This document shows positions 1 through 11,788 of a DNA stretch of 45,331 nucleotides, piece by piece. The notes under the pieces were generated by a model that saw nothing but the letters and a program-made list of their open reading frames with translations, searched no databases and was not told the DNA's origin. Numbering within the stretch: position 1 is the first letter of the stretch; each line of letters begins with the position of its first letter. This DNA is from Hypholoma sublateritium FD-334 SS-4 (Eukaryota > Basidiomycota > Agaricomycetes > Agaricales > Strophariaceae), in assembly GCA_000827495.1 (NCBI GenBank), contig KN817717.1:1-45331 (forward strand), read 5' to 3'. Both the position numbers and the translations under genes were made by a program.

Positions 1-72
1 TGCCCCTGTGGATGCATGGGACTACTTGGGCAACTGCCCATGTATCATACATGAAACTAGCAGCATAGGTTG
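1..72. mobile_element. Right terminus of an A-family foldback/MITE element (A0)
   Basis: This is the terminal stretch of a non-autonomous DNA element whose body lies left of the window. Read on the minus strand it begins CAACCTATGCTGCTAG, continues to a GGGCAGTTGCCCAAGTAG block and matches the termini at 14383 and 25141. It interrupts the hAT transposase gene that starts at base 73, so it is younger than that gene. The other end and the target duplication cannot be seen. Confidence 0.7.
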
Positions 73-663
73 CCCTGTACGCCCCAATAACTACACGCCG
101 CGCCGACCGAGGGCTGCGAGACTGGGGCGCTCGCTTCGAAATGCAAATGCTCATCGTACAGCTGATGAGATCCTTGGGTTGGCAGGGAGAATTAACCCCG
201 AGAATGGATCACTTGATGCTGAGATCGAATCATATCTTGGAGAGCCGCTCTCAACATTAGCTAGCCTTGTTTATTGGGAGGTGAGTACTTATAACTTATA
301 AGTTCTCAGACAGATGATGCAGAAATCTGACCGTGAGTTTAGGAATCTCAGCTTCGTTACCCAACATTATTTTTAGCCGCACTGGATTACCTCGCTATCC
401 AAGGGTCTGCTGTGCCTTGCGAGCGGGTATTCTCATCTGCGAAAGAGACAATGACTGACCGCCGCAATAACATCCATGAAGAATTGATGGAGATGTTGCA
501 AATGCTGAAATTCACACTCAAATCAGGCAGATCAATTGATTTCTCACAGGGAACATCCCNCAAAGATGTTATTGACTTCATTATATCTACTATGGACGAG
601 GAAATCATGGTTCCCNAAGATATTAACNNGTATGTACAATCATTGATGTCGACCGTCGAGTAG
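73..663 (+). pseudogene. hAT-family transposase, C-terminal dimerisation region (partial)
   Basis: This is the C-terminal part of a hAT DNA-transposon transposase, the nuclear cut-and-paste enzyme; its last domain mediates dimerisation. Exon 1 (73-280) ends in LASLVYWE. A 71 bp intron (281-351, GTGAGT...TCTCAG) joins it in frame to LRYPTLFLAALDYLAIQGSA, followed by VPCERVFSSAKETMTDRRNN, the classic hAT C-terminal signature (SERVFS-like). The stop is TAG at 661-663. The 5' catalytic part is missing because element A0 is inserted at base 72. Three ambiguous-base sites (near 560, 616 and 628) mask single codons. The intron is called from the restored frame and the consensus splice sites. Confidence 0.85.
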
Positions 664-843
664 ATATACATATTTAAACTCCGATTCCGAATTAAGCTAT
701 GAAGCTGCAGTTTGACTGGTTACCGACCGGTTTGAACCCAAACCGACAATGACATTTAGAGTTCGTCTGGCTTGGTCATCAAATTACTACCAAAACTGGG
801 CAAGCCGAACTGCAGCCGGACTTGACCAGACTTCGGCAACACT
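664..843. mobile_element. 3' subterminal and terminal region of the hAT transposon
   Basis: Non-coding tail between the hAT stop codon and the start of D1. It contains clustered short inverted motifs (ACCGACCGG, AACCCAAACCGAC). On the minus strand its end reads TAGTGTTGCCGAAGTCTGG, which looks like a hAT terminal inverted repeat. D1 arm sequence begins directly afterwards, so the hAT probably inserted into D1. The left terminus lies outside the window. Confidence 0.55.
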
Positions 844-2389
844 AATTAATAGCTTTCTTCCTCATTGAAAAAAATATAAAACATCCACAGAAAGCCAGCG
901 ATGAGTTTATAAATAGAAATATAAATCATTCTAGGAAAATCTGAAAAAATCACCTAAAATCACGAAATATTCGCAGCTTTCTAAAAATACCAACATGTCT
1001 ATATTTGGTGTATTCTTTATTGAGCAATCACACTGATGGTGCTATTATTCTCTTTTCCTGCAGGACAGATAAAAGTGTATCTCTGTCAATTTTTGGTGGA
1101 TTTCCTTCATATTTGCTGGATAGTGTGATGGTGGTACCTAGCTATGTATTTGAGATGTTTATATGCCAGATCAGTCAAGTTTAATAGGTGAAAACTCCAA
1201 TCTGCACTAATAGTAGGATTATTCCACTTTTCTCCAGCACAGATAAGAGTCTGTCTCTGTCAATTCTTGGGAGATTTCCTTCAATCTTTTTAGATAGAGT
1301 AATGGTAGTACCTATCTATATGGTTGTTTCATTTGTATGGCAGATCAAGGATGTTTTGTGGGTGAAAACTCCGAAGTAGACCACCTTCCCCCCCTTCCAT
1401 TGAATGATTAGCTTGTTGCATGGTTAATTTTAATTGAACAGACATGCTAAGACATATGTTGGAAAGGTCTTTATTGGCCCTAAACCTGTGCGCTGCGATC
1501 AATAGAAAAGCTGCATTTATGATAAAGTTATTCAGTGAGCAAGTAGAACAGAATTACAGGTGAATCTCAATTGCATCTGCTGCCACCCTTGCTGCTGGGC
1601 CTAATTTAATGATTGAAATAGGTGAGTATGTTCATTACCTAAAGCTTCGGTTTCACAGAATCTGAATATCTGCTCAAATGGCCCCTCCATAGTTTATCTA
1701 TGAATGTACACTTAAAATACCGTATTTTGGATATTGTGCAACAATTAGGAAATACTGTAAGATTTGGTAAATACTGTCAGAACCACATTTAAAATCCGCA
1801 CAACCTCAAACAAACAGCTAAGGAATCCAAGCAGAACTGACCGAGTTAGATAGGCAAATGCAATGAAATGGGTAGGGAGCCATCAGTTGATGGTCACTCA
1901 CATCAATGGCTTTCTGCGGATGTTTTGTGTTTTTCTCAATGAGGAAGAAAGCTATTAATATAATTTTGGTAGATTTAGAAAGTCCCAAAAGAGAGCTACA
2001 TTTTTGGTTTGTTCTATTTTTGGAATATTTCCTTTTCTGGTAATATGAAAATATATTTTTAAGCAGGAGAAATCAGCAGCTGAATGTGTTTTTCCTAGAT
2101 TGACATGTTTTGGGCAATTTCGCATTTTTGAGGAACCGTGGGAATTTTTCAGGCCTGCAAGCCAGCCTTGCCACCTTTTTCCTTTTTTTTTTTCAGCCTC
2201 AGCTGCTTAGCAGATGCTGGCGGAAAATGGCACTGGGCAATTACCATTATTGAAGTGGCACATGTAAGGACTTGTTGCTGAGATTTGCCCAAGGCCAACT
2301 GCCCAAAGCCTTGGGCAGTTGCTTGTGGATATTTGAAGTTAGTTTGGCAACTTCCAATACTTGATAGATGAGGTTGACAGCTACTGATG
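844..2389. mobile_element. Palindromic foldback element D1 (left arm truncated)
   Basis: Non-coding element. About 844-1901 is a left arm collinear with D2 (from about 19890) and with the A elements. About 1902-2389 runs as its reverse complement: the bases around 846-898 recur inverted around 1905-1960. The right arm has lost its inner part. The right end carries the family GGGCAGTTGC motifs (about 2285-2325) and stops at 2389, where gypsy sequence begins. No credible open frame is present; an apparent ORF at 1188-1379 lies in repeated non-coding arm sequence. Confidence 0.7.
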
Positions 2390-3781
2390 CTATGCCTCAA
2401 CTTCTTGTTCACGCTCAAGACAAAGGACACCAGCTCCGAGACAATTGACTTCTCATGGGCTAGGACTTCAGCGGAATCTCTAAAGTACAAAACTACGCTC
2501 ACGCCACTTGCTGCAACTGCAACGCTGCGCTGCACAGACAAAATGGCAGAAGTATTTGCCTACAAGAAAGTTGAAAATCGCATCAAGCCAGTGGCAACTA
2601 CACTGCCCAAGCACTTCCACATCGAACGCCGCACTCCCTCAGATCCGCTCGCTGAACTACCACTTCTCCCGCATCATCCGCCCACATTTACACCCAGTAG
2701 ATGCTACACCACTGAACGCAAGGATACCATAAAGGTCAACCCAAACAGATTTTTGCTTCCAGATGAAGAGAGACTTGTGCACCATATGATTAACGTGCAC
2801 GAGGAAGCCTTTGCTTGGGATGAGTCCGAGAAGGGACAATTCTCATCCGAATACTTTGATGACATAGTTATTCCGACTATCAAGCATATTCCATGGGCGC
2901 TCTGCAATATTCCCATTCCCCTGGGCATCTATGACCGCATCATCAAAATTATCAAGGCAAAAATTGAGTCCGGAATATACCAAGCATCATCCTTGTCATA
3001 TCGCTCGTGTTGGTTCTGCGTGCTTAAGAAAGACGGAAAGTTGCTCTGCATTGTTCATAATTTACAGCCTCTCAATGCGGTCACTATCAAGGACGCTGGG
3101 CTACCGCCAAAGGTCGAGGAGTATGCTGAATCATTTGGTGGCCGTGGCTGCTATGGCATGTTCAATCTGTTTATCGGTTTTGACCAGCGTAAGCTTGCAG
3201 ATGTCTTGCGTGATCTCACCACTTTCCAGACACCCCTTGGGATGCTCCGCCTCACATCTATTCCTATGGGCTACACAAACTCAATGCAAATACAACACGG
3301 CGACATCACATATCTCCTTCACAATGAAATTCTGGACTACACTATCCCTTTTGTCAATGACATCCCTGAAAAAGGACCACCTACAGGCTACAAACTTCCC
3401 AACGGCGGTTATGAGGTTATCCCTGAGAACCCCAGGATATAGTGTTTTGTCTGGGAGCACTTACAAAATGTCAACCATGTTATCCAGCATATTAAGCATG
3501 CGGGCGGCACCTTCTCAGGACCCGAATTGATGCTCTGCACACCTTCAGCTCTAATAGTTGGGCACCAATGCACATATGACAGCTGAACTGTTGACGAATC
3601 TCGCCTACAGGTCATCTGTGACTGGTCGCCATGCAGGAATCTCATGGAGGTTCGCAGCTTTCTTGGTACCATGGGCACCATCCATATGTTTATCAAGGAT
3701 TACACCATGCACACTAGGCCCCTTGTCAATCTTACATGCAAAGATGTCAACTTCGAATTCAGTGCCGAGCACCTTGCCAGC
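2390..3781 (+). pseudogene. Ty3/gypsy reverse transcriptase region, degraded (gypsy-1)
   Basis: Remnant of the pol polyprotein of a Ty3/gypsy LTR retrotransposon: the pre-RT region and reverse transcriptase, which copies element RNA into DNA in cytoplasmic particles. One frame is open to 3442. It shows KKVENRIKPVATTLPKHFHI, the substrate-binding block SYRSCWFCVLKKDGK, VHNLQPLNAVTIKDAG, motif A as FNLFIGFD, the PMGYTNS block and FVNDIPEKGP where F[VI]DD is expected. Later motifs (RSFLGTMGTIHMFIKDY, about 3655-3705) lie in other frames with stops. Two catalytic-site Asp codons read Asn (3164-3166 and 3356-3358), so the enzyme would be dead. gag, protease and integrase are absent; D1 borders the left side and C1 the right. 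Confidence 0.88.
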
Positions 3782-4593
3782 CAGTAGTGTCATTTTTATG
3801 CTTCAGGCAATGCTTACTAGCATTTAAAGGTCATGCATCCACGTTGTTAGTACACATTCATCCCAAAGAAGGAAATTCTGGTCACAGCCTGTAACACTGC
3901 TGTGCATGGGCTGTGGCAATGCTGTGCTTGTTTGTTTGGCTTCTGATGCAATCAAAATACAATGTGTGACCTGCCTCATGCCTCAAACAACATTCCCACG
4001 CTTCACTCATGTCATTTTATGGCCTCAAATGCAAACAAATATAAATAACAAGTNTCAGCCCAGGCCTAGGCATGGTAAANACACCCAATNCCAAAAAGGC
4101 AATACAGCAGAGGCCAGTCCAAATTTGGCCAAGTTCTTTTTGCCTGTGGAAAATGCTAAGTTAATAACTTTAATTAATTAATAGNTNGTATTCTTGTATT
4201 ATTAGCATTGTTTATGCACAAATATCNTATGTTTGTGCTATATTTAGGTAGCTGGGAATTANTTCTATTTATTAGGAATTTTTTCGGAATTTTTAGGGTG
4301 ACTAAATTTAGCAAAAGCACCTGGATTTTTCAGTATTTCACATTTTTCTCAATAAGGAAGGACCCTAGAGGTATATTTTTGGTCCAGGCATGTTCAGAAA
4401 GGGTGGGCCCACAGCTTCCATTTTTGGCAATATTTTCCCACNCTACATATGTGGAAACATATTCCCAGCCTGCAGGCTCTAGCACAGCCTGTCACACCTG
4501 TTACACCAAAATAGGCAATGCTAATTGACNGTGTGGATGCATGAACCTTTAATGCTAATAACCATTGCCTGATGCATAATTCTGACAGTAATA
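3782..4593. mobile_element. MITE-like element C1
   Basis: About 0.8 kb non-coding element, closely similar to 35623-36411. Its ends are inverted: left CAGTAGTGTCATTTTTATGC, right (minus strand) TATTACTGTCAGAATTATGC, followed by a shared TTAAAGGTCATGCATCCACG type block. The interior resembles the B elements (a GTGTGACCT block and a CAGCCCAGGCCTAG block) although the ends differ. It interrupts gypsy-1 after the RT. I could not find a convincing target duplication. Confidence 0.7.
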
Positions 4594-5139
4594 TGTGTTG
4601 GGCAACAGTGTGATGACGGTGACTCCGGTGGACAGGGAGACAGGTGTTGGGTGCGAGTTCCCTGGCAAGACAGCTGAGGAAGCTAGGTAGGTCTGTGAGG
4701 TCGGAAGGGGATACGAACGATTTAGTAGACGCATGTGAACGGGATGAAAATAGTATGGTGTCGATTGATAAAAATAAAAGGGAACTAATGTTGCATTGAG
4801 GTGTTGCACTATCTCTCAGAGATAATGGGTTCTGGCGGGGAGGAGGAGACCAACAGGAAAGAAAGAGTGGGTAGCTAATTCACTGCATTTGGTAGATGAA
4901 TTTACATGAATTTTATACTACCAAATGATGTGCGAAATTAAAAAGGGAAAGTGGAGTGGAAGGTGAGGGAAAGAGAAGGAATAAAAGGCTGTCCACATGC
5001 AAAGGTACATGCGGGATAGGTACAAATGTTTGGTTGAGCAGTGCCAATATGTCCTTGGGCTGGCGGGAGGACATTGCGGCTCAGGCGCACGCAAGACAGA
5101 TCACGATTGGTGTGCTGTGTGCATGTGCTGTTCTTTATT
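4594..5139. other. Unassigned spacer
   Basis: A 546 bp purine-rich stretch between C1 and F1. I see no coding frame with recognisable content, no terminal repeats and no RNA gene. Confidence 0.6.
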
Positions 5140-5450
5140 CAACCATGGCTGCTGTTTTCATGTATCAACCCATGGTAGTTGCCTAAGTAGAGTGATGTAT
5201 CCACAGCAAAAACTGCCCAAAGCCTTGGGAAGTTGCCCACTGATACATCATAGGGCAGTTGCCCAAGGCCCACTCCCACATGCATGAAATGGGCACCTGC
5301 CACTGTTTCCTAATATAGCAGCAATAATCTTATATAAGCTAGTCTAAAAATGGAAAAATGAGAAAAAAAATGCTAAATTAGCAGAAAATTCAGAGCTATC
5401 CAAATATATCAAAATCATCACTGTAGGTGGCTTCCTTATTTGGTAAAAAC
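5140..5450. mobile_element. F/B-family element, left end only (F1)
   Basis: Starts with CAACCATGGCTGCTG and then carries GGGCAGTTGCCCAAGG type motifs. It is nearly identical to F2 (30585 onward) for about 300 bp and then loses similarity near 5450. No matching right end is seen, so it is a truncated copy. Confidence 0.65.
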
Positions 5451-6103
5451 AGGGTAGGGCAATTATAATATGAAAATAATTAGGCATTTATGAAATATTA
5501 CGACTAGTATCTGATATCATAATTAGCTGGGCAATTATGAAATAGTTATGAAATATTCCAGGCTCAAACATTGCCACATGCATTTCATATTATAAATATA
5601 TTAAGCACCATAAAGATAGTTGTGCTGGCATTTGCTTACAGTTTATCATATAAGTGGTAGGTACCACTTGTGAAGTTTTGGTAAATTTATACCTTTATTT
5701 TCTCATTTCCAATCAGACTAATTTTTTATAAAATTAGCAGAAGTATATAACTAGAGTGTCCATCCAGATCTGCTTGGAAGTTGGAGAAACATAGCTTAAT
5801 GATGCATTATTGGGAGCACAACTGAGTAAGATTTATGATTAAGGAGGGCAGCAAGAGTTGCCTGAAGTTATAAACAAGATTAATGCCCAACTTGAACATC
5901 CCATAGGCTGCTTAGTCTTATTACATATCCTTGAAGACACTGAAAAATACCATCCCATAGTATGAGTATTCATTTGAAATTTGCAATACATATTGTCCAT
6001 GACATTTAAGTCTGTATCATACACAACTACAGATTTAATCACTTATTACAATTACCTCAGGTCTTCCTGAGCTGCACTGCCATTTTGATCTTGTACAGCA
6101 TTT
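5451..6103. other. AT-rich unassigned region
   Basis: Mostly AT-rich sequence with no recognisable terminal repeats. A minus-strand frame (6042-5839) is open for 67 codons but has no motif I recognise. It could be downstream sequence or a degraded exon of the minus-strand genes to its right. Confidence 0.4.
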
Positions 6104-6667
6104 TTATTTCTGGGTATTGTCAATGAGCTTGATAGAATCTAGGCTCTTTGGCTCCAGCTCTAGGTTACTGGGAATATCAGTCACAGCCTGCAATGCATTA
6201 TAGAGGTCTCGTGAATATGTAGCACTTGTGCTGGCTGACTGTGCAACAGATTTTAATAATGTCTGTTTCTTCTTTGATGATGGACCAGGCCCAGGTTGAG
6301 CAATAATAGAGTCAATAAGATTAGTCAATTTGGAACCTAACTGAATAGCCAACTCAGAAGTGCCATGAAAGCCAATTGATGCTGAGTGGATGGTTGCAGG
6401 AGTTGACACTGACTTCCTGGCAGGCTTTGCCATGCTGAGAATATTGTTCAAGAGATACTTTGTTGGTATCCAAACTTTGGTTTTATAAGCATGCGATGGT
6501 AGTGGCTTGTTGCCTGTAGATAATCTGAGCAATGATACAAAATTTGTAGTCAAAACTTTGATGCATGTCCATTTTTCTTCTAATCCTTTTTGTGCAGTGA
6601 TACAAATATCCAGTATTTTTGTCTGTGTGCGAGGAGTCACATAAAGACTGTTATTGTGAACCAGCAA
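6104..6667 (-). CDS. Hypothetical protein fragment downstream of the XPG-like pseudogene
   Basis: Open minus-strand frame of up to 187 codons. I do not recognise it. It has a hydrophobic/basic first half (KTKVWIPTKYLLNNI), then a Ser/Thr/Pro and Lys patch (GPGPSSKKKQTLLKS) and an acidic-basic tail. On the minus strand it is preceded by a TTTCTAG acceptor-like site, so it could be a later exon of the same gene as the XPG-like sequence immediately upstream (7690-6760), which shares its strand. No homology to element proteins elsewhere in the window is apparent. It could equally be a chance open frame. Confidence 0.35.
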   Translation of the reverse strand: MLVHNNSLYVTPRTQTKILDICITAQKGLEEKWTCIKVLTTNFVSLLRLSTGNKPLPSHAYKTKVWIPTKYLLNNILSMAKPARKSVSTPATIHSASIGFHGTSELAIQLGSKLTNLIDSIIAQPGPGPSSKKKQTLLKSVAQSASTSATYSRDLYNALQAVTDIPSNLELEPKSLDSIKLIDNTQK

Positions 6668-6759
6668 TAGCTAGAAATTGAGGACATAGCTGCATCAGTG
6701 GATTAAATAATGAAAAATAAACACTTAATGTAGTACACCAAAATGAATATACAAAAAGC

Positions 6760-7690
6760 AGCTCCTGACTAAAGAACATTACAAATTTTCTTCTCCAGTA
6801 CATTTGGCATCCAGCTCAAAAACCCCATACAGTACTGTGCAATTCTAGGAATTATTGGCTCCTTCTCAAGCCAAGTTGGAAGGGTTGTGTGATCTGATAC
6901 AACAGAATTGGCATAGAGTGCTATTCTATTGGCGGAGATGTGATCCACAGTAAACTTTGATACTAGACCAGGAAAACATATGTTTAGGTGATCAGAAATA
7001 TTATAGTGCAACTCATTCTGGATTTGGACTGCAATGTCACCTAACTTCTCATCCAGTTTGATGTCATGTAGAATACTGAATACTTCCAGAATTTGATTGC
7101 CAAACCTGCTATGTGCAAGAAGAACTGCAGTCGGAGTACTGCAACCAATCAGTCCATCTGAGTAGTTGCTCTGCAGTAGAAGTGCAATTAATAGAATAGT
7201 GCCTCATGAAAGCCTTGTCTCTTCCACATTTTCAATCACATCTGTGGAATAGACTATATAATTGTCTGAATTTGGGATGCTAAAATTGTTTGTATGAATT
7301 AGAATTGATATCAAAGTGTCAAGAAATGAATGTATCTTTTCAGGACGCATTGCATGCCAAACATAATATAATTACTATCAGTTGTCAATACAGCATCGAT
7401 TACACCATGTCTGTTCAGCATAGCTAGCTCTGCATCAGCTTCTCCAGGAGCCTCAGAGAAATAGGGTCAATTTTTATTATTATCTGGCTGAGAGAGGTAG
7501 CTCTATGGAATGTACCTGATGCTAGTAAAAACCAAATGCCTCAATAATCTGTTGATAGATAGAAGTTCACTCCAGAACAGTCTGAGTGTTAATGGATGTA
7601 CCACGCTTGAACGCAGGTTAATGGGGGCCATCAAGGACAAAGATAATGGAGGTGGGATCCTGACAAAGATATCAGCATAATTTATAAAAG
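6760..7690 (-). pseudogene. XPG/FEN-like (GEN1/YEN1-type) nuclease, degraded
   Basis: Remnant of a structure-specific 5' nuclease of the XPG/Rad2 family, nuclear enzymes that cut DNA flaps or junctions. Minus-strand pieces in order: SIIFVLDGP and PAFKRGT with QIIEAFGFY (about 7650-7510, XPG-N end), EAPGEADAELAMLNRHGVID (about 7455-7395, the XPG-I signature), AVLTTDSNYIMFGM, VYSTDVIENVEETRLS, then after a TGA (7206-7204) GTILLIALLLQSNYSDGLIG (helix-hairpin-helix region) and a C-terminal flank ending EKKICNVL. Stops fall where Arg (TGA) or Trp (TAG) would be expected, and an active-site Asp appears as Asn (TTDSN). The N-terminal exon is not identifiable. The family assignment rests on motif order. 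Confidence 0.72.
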
Positions 7691-7870
7691 AATATGCATA
7701 GCACTGAAAGGCTTGCTGTTGGACAAGACATAAATCACAAAACACACAACCACTGCGGAGCCAGATTCTATCCCTAGATTAAAACAGTCATTGAAATACA
7801 TGACATATTTTGTCAGAAATAGCCATTGAAATAGCCATCGTGCTGCTCATCATGTTGCTCGGTGTGTAGG

Positions 7871-7968
7871 TGATGCGATAAGTGACATGATGACCAACAC
7901 AATGGGTGCGTTCAGAGCAACGTAAGCAATGCAATAAACGACATGATGGGCGCGTTCAGAGTGACGCA
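7871..7968. repeat. Imperfect two-unit tandem repeat
   Basis: Two copies of a roughly 45-50 bp unit sharing GACATGATG and GCGTTCAGAG with substitutions and a small indel. It lies in the non-coding interval upstream of the XPG-like remnant. No function is evident. Confidence 0.5.
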
Positions 7969-9730
7969 TGTGTCACCTATTAGATGTGTTGGATATGTCG
8001 CTGGGCAACACACAAATGTGCTTTCAATTTGTGTCAATAAAAGTGTATTATCATATATTAAAGCTAATACATGCTGGTACACAAGTTAATGGTAGCACCT
8101 ACCGCCTGTCATGCATATGGGTGACTGACCAAACATGTTACCACCAGACTTGTGCTCGTCCCATCACCCATACCAGCCTTCGTAGTGTTAGACGAGAGGC
8201 CCCACACTGGACTCTCTATGCAGATGCCAGCGGGATACTGAACAGCAAAGACCAAACAATGTACCTTTGCCCATTTGTGCACCAGGAAGTGTTGCACTTT
8301 TACAGTCAGTGTTAGGTGAGGGTGACAACGAGGCAGATGGGTGTTGAGGCAAGAGTGGTATGGAACTAGAGAAATGTAAATCAGCTAAACATTCTTAGGG
8401 AAATTTTGGCTGTTTGGCGCTCACACAGAAGGTCCCAATGTTTATTTCTCCAAACTTGCCACTTCATTCCATATACACTGCAAAGAACTCACCACCCCAT
8501 TTCACGCATACTACAAAGAACTAATTACCTATGAAAGTTGTTAGTGAAATATAAATGCAAAGAAGAAAAAAAGACTTACAATTCCTGCCTCATTTCAGGC
8601 CCAAATAACTTGTCCATCATCTTTCTAGTGTAGGTTGAGTTTCATTTGTGCTGCCATTTCAAAAAACTCGATGTACCGGTTGGATGGACATGAAGTCCGC
8701 CAATGTACAGGTGGTCCCCGTTCATGGTGAATATGCGCGAGGTTCAATTCGGGTGTGTGGGGAGGGACACATGGCTTTACAAGTCAAATAGGCAGAGAAG
8801 GATAGATATTAGTACTCATCTAATCACAATGTCGTATTTCTTGATGCCAACCTTAGCCATTTGCCTGGCCACGCCCACAGCAACAAGCGCCTTCACCTCG
8901 TGCAAAGGAATTTTCAGTGGTTTGAGATATTGCTTAAGTATGAAAATCATGTCTAAAATAAGTCAGTAATATGCTGCTTACAAAAAGATAAAAGACTTAA
9001 CTTAACATGGACATCTTGAACGCTTAGAGAAAAGCAGTAAGCACAGCACCAAGCCATTTATGATGGCCCGGCATGGTGGGCCAGAGTGCACGCCTTCACA
9101 GGTGCCCTTTCTTACTCCCCTGCGGCTGTCACACCATTGTACGTGAGGAGGCACTCGCATGCCTGTGCCCACCAACACGGCGCAGCGCATCAAGCACAGC
9201 AACACATTAGGAAAACCACTTTTTTTTTCAGGGCAGCTCTGGAACATTCACACATTCTAAAAGTAGTCTGAGTACGTGTAGTCTAATATTTTTATCTCTG
9301 GATTGATTTTCATGCCATGTCATCCTGTCATTATGCTCTGTAAGTCATTTCAAGTGCTCTGGAAGTGACCTGGAAGTTGCGTAGATTACTTTTCAATGCT
9401 TTGCAATCCTTCAGTACTAATAAACTGTAAATATCATTCCTACATTGTGAATTTCATACTTAGCTTTTATTTGTTTATTTCAAATCACGATGAAATATAG
9501 TTTATTTACTATATAACGTACATATAATACTATCACCCCACAAATACGGTGCGTCAACATGCTAAATCCCCCCACCCAATCCTACAAACACCACGCTGAA
9601 CAAACTGCACTGACATTGAGGGTAGCAGCAGCAGCGGACACCCATAATGCATAGTGCTGACATCATCAAGAGACGTAGATAGCGGTGAATGTTCAGCATG
9701 ACAGGCAACATATGACACATCCTGCCTATC
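7969..9730. other. Degraded spacer with possible exon remnants
   Basis: No convincing gene. On the minus strand, about 8965-8580 holds exon-like stretches: LKQYLKPLKIPLHEVKALVA, then a GTGAGT-like site mutated to ATGAGT, a segment with open frames, and a GTAAGT donor near 8575. I do not recognise the product, and the frames are broken. 9300-9560 is AT-rich with nothing visible. The remaining short open frames overlap on both strands and look like chance. Confidence 0.35.
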
Positions 9731-10623
9731 CACCAGTATCCGCTGTATTCATGCATGAAGTATGGGCAGTTGCCATTTTATGTGGATGCATTCCCAGGGG
9801 CAACTCCCCAAGGCCTCTGACAGAGGCATTTGGAGGGCATTTTGGTACTACGACGTAGACTACATGGCCTGCATCGCAAGGCTGTGCTTGTTTGTTTGCA
9901 CATTGATGTGCATCAAAAGCCAATGTGTGACCTCCTGCTTGCCTCTATTTACATTTTGCAGGCTCACTCATGTCATATTCTGGCCTCAAATCCAAACAAA
10001 TGTAAATAATAGCCATCAGCCCAGGCCTAGCATGGGAATAACACCCAGGCCCAAAATAGAAGGCCAAGCTGGACTTTGCCAAATCCAGCCCAAGTCCATC
10101 TTTTGGGCAGCAGCATCTGAAATTGCAAAGTTATCTAATCTGGTTGGTATCTAGCTGATAAAAGGCCCTTATCTCATTGTTTTGTGCACAGACCACTAAA
10201 TTTCTTTCCATATACAGATAGTTTATGAATTGTAGGGAATTTTAAAAATTATTTCATAATTTTCTGAGGTGGTCAATTTTGCAAATAGACAGCTGTTCAA
10301 AAATTCATTTTGCATTTTGCCAAATAGGGAAGCCATCTACAGTGATGATTTTAGTATATTTGAATAGCTCTGAATTTTCTACTAATTTAGCAATTTTTTT
10401 CTCACTTTTTTATTTTTAGATCAGCTTATGTAAAATATAGCTTTTACATTTGGAAGCCATGGGCAGTTGGCTAGGCCATGCATGATGGGCAGGCCTTTGG
10501 GCAACTGCCCTGTGATACATCACTAGGCAACTATCCAAGCCTTTGGGCAATTGCCCCTATGGATGCATCCACATAATTAGGCAACTGCCCATACTTCATG
10601 TATAATTACAACAGCTCTGGTTG
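9731..10623. mobile_element. B-family MITE (B1)
   Basis: 893 bp non-coding element with inverted ends: left CACCAGTATCCGCTGTATTC, right (minus strand) CAACCAGAGCTGTTGTAATT. Both are followed by a CATGAAGTATGGGCAGTTGCC-type block and further GGGCARTTGCC motifs. It is the same element as B2 and B3 but in the opposite orientation. Flanking octamers (TGCCTATC and GAAGTAAA) do not match, so no target duplication is visible here. Confidence 0.82.
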
Positions 10624-11788
10624 GAAGTAAACACAATAATTTGAACGTTTCAAAGATGAGCCACACATCTTCAACTTCTTCAGTTTGAAGTTTGCAGTGA
10701 AAACTGTACTATTCACGACAGAAGCCAGTACTGGCAGTTATTTTGAGTACACCATAACAGTATATTTCTTCTCGTGTTAGTCAGTCCCCCAAATTACCAA
10801 TGATTACTAATCAACATAGGCAACTTCTTTCGACTGTTAGTGACTCGGTAATGCTGTTGAATGAATGATGAGGCAAGCGCAAAGTACTAGTAATATGCAA
10901 CCCATAAATTTGCAATACCTACTGCAACTGTAGTAGACTGCAGGAGTTTTGGATTACTGTCGTCCCATGCCCATCATCCACCCTTTCAGCATTGCATCAT
11001 GATGGCCACATCTTTTCTGAGTTTGAACACGCCGTTCTTGTACTTAATTCAGAAGATCAGATCCGGCGGGCTGGCCTGTCAGCACCCTCCCGGCAGCTTA
11101 CACACATTAGCCAAACAGGACCACCACAGCCCACCATGCTCCAGGCACCTGCATAAAATCATGCATATTTATAAATAACATACTCTATCCCCATGTTCAC
11201 TAGCGATCGACATTCATACGTGCTCCTCTGGCGCTACTATACCATCTACACTCTCTACACACACCACTGTCCTCACTCTCAGTGCCACCACCACCCCGGC
11301 ACGCTCAACCTTAATGCAATGCCCCAGGAAATCCAGTACTTCTAGTACATAGTACATATTTATTTCCCCTTCTATATTCACATGTAATGAGCATTTATAT
11401 TTCTCTGTCTGGCCACAAGGTGTGCTCCACCGCGACTTTCACATGCACCCCACCTCCTGGATCCACACTGATACTGTCTCAACTAGTCTCGGTTCCAGAG
11501 GTTAGGGAGAGTTCCGGAGTCAAAAAATAAGCAGTTGGTAAAAATTAGATCTGTAAGAGGGTGCGCCTACGGATTGTGATATACTTACTTACACATCGTG
11601 GCTAGTAATCAGGGCTCAAGGCTGGCCCTACTTAGTACAGCTACGCTTGCGGCTAGTTGAGTTGAGGATAGTACAGTGTGCATAGTTGGTGTGTAGTGGC
11701 ATCGAAAGCGTGCGCTTGAAGGGTGTCAGGAAATTAGCGTCATATTGAGCGTGGCGAGCGTGGTAATAAGCGCAGTGAGCGTTTGGGC

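Noticed and set aside
281..376. 96 bp version of the hAT intron (acceptor TTTTAG)
   Set aside because: It breaks the frame before VPCERVFSS; the acceptor at 351 keeps it.
1188..1379. 63-codon frame in D1
   Set aside because: The same sequence recurs in A3, A-full and D2 arms with frame-breaking differences, so it is non-coding repeat.
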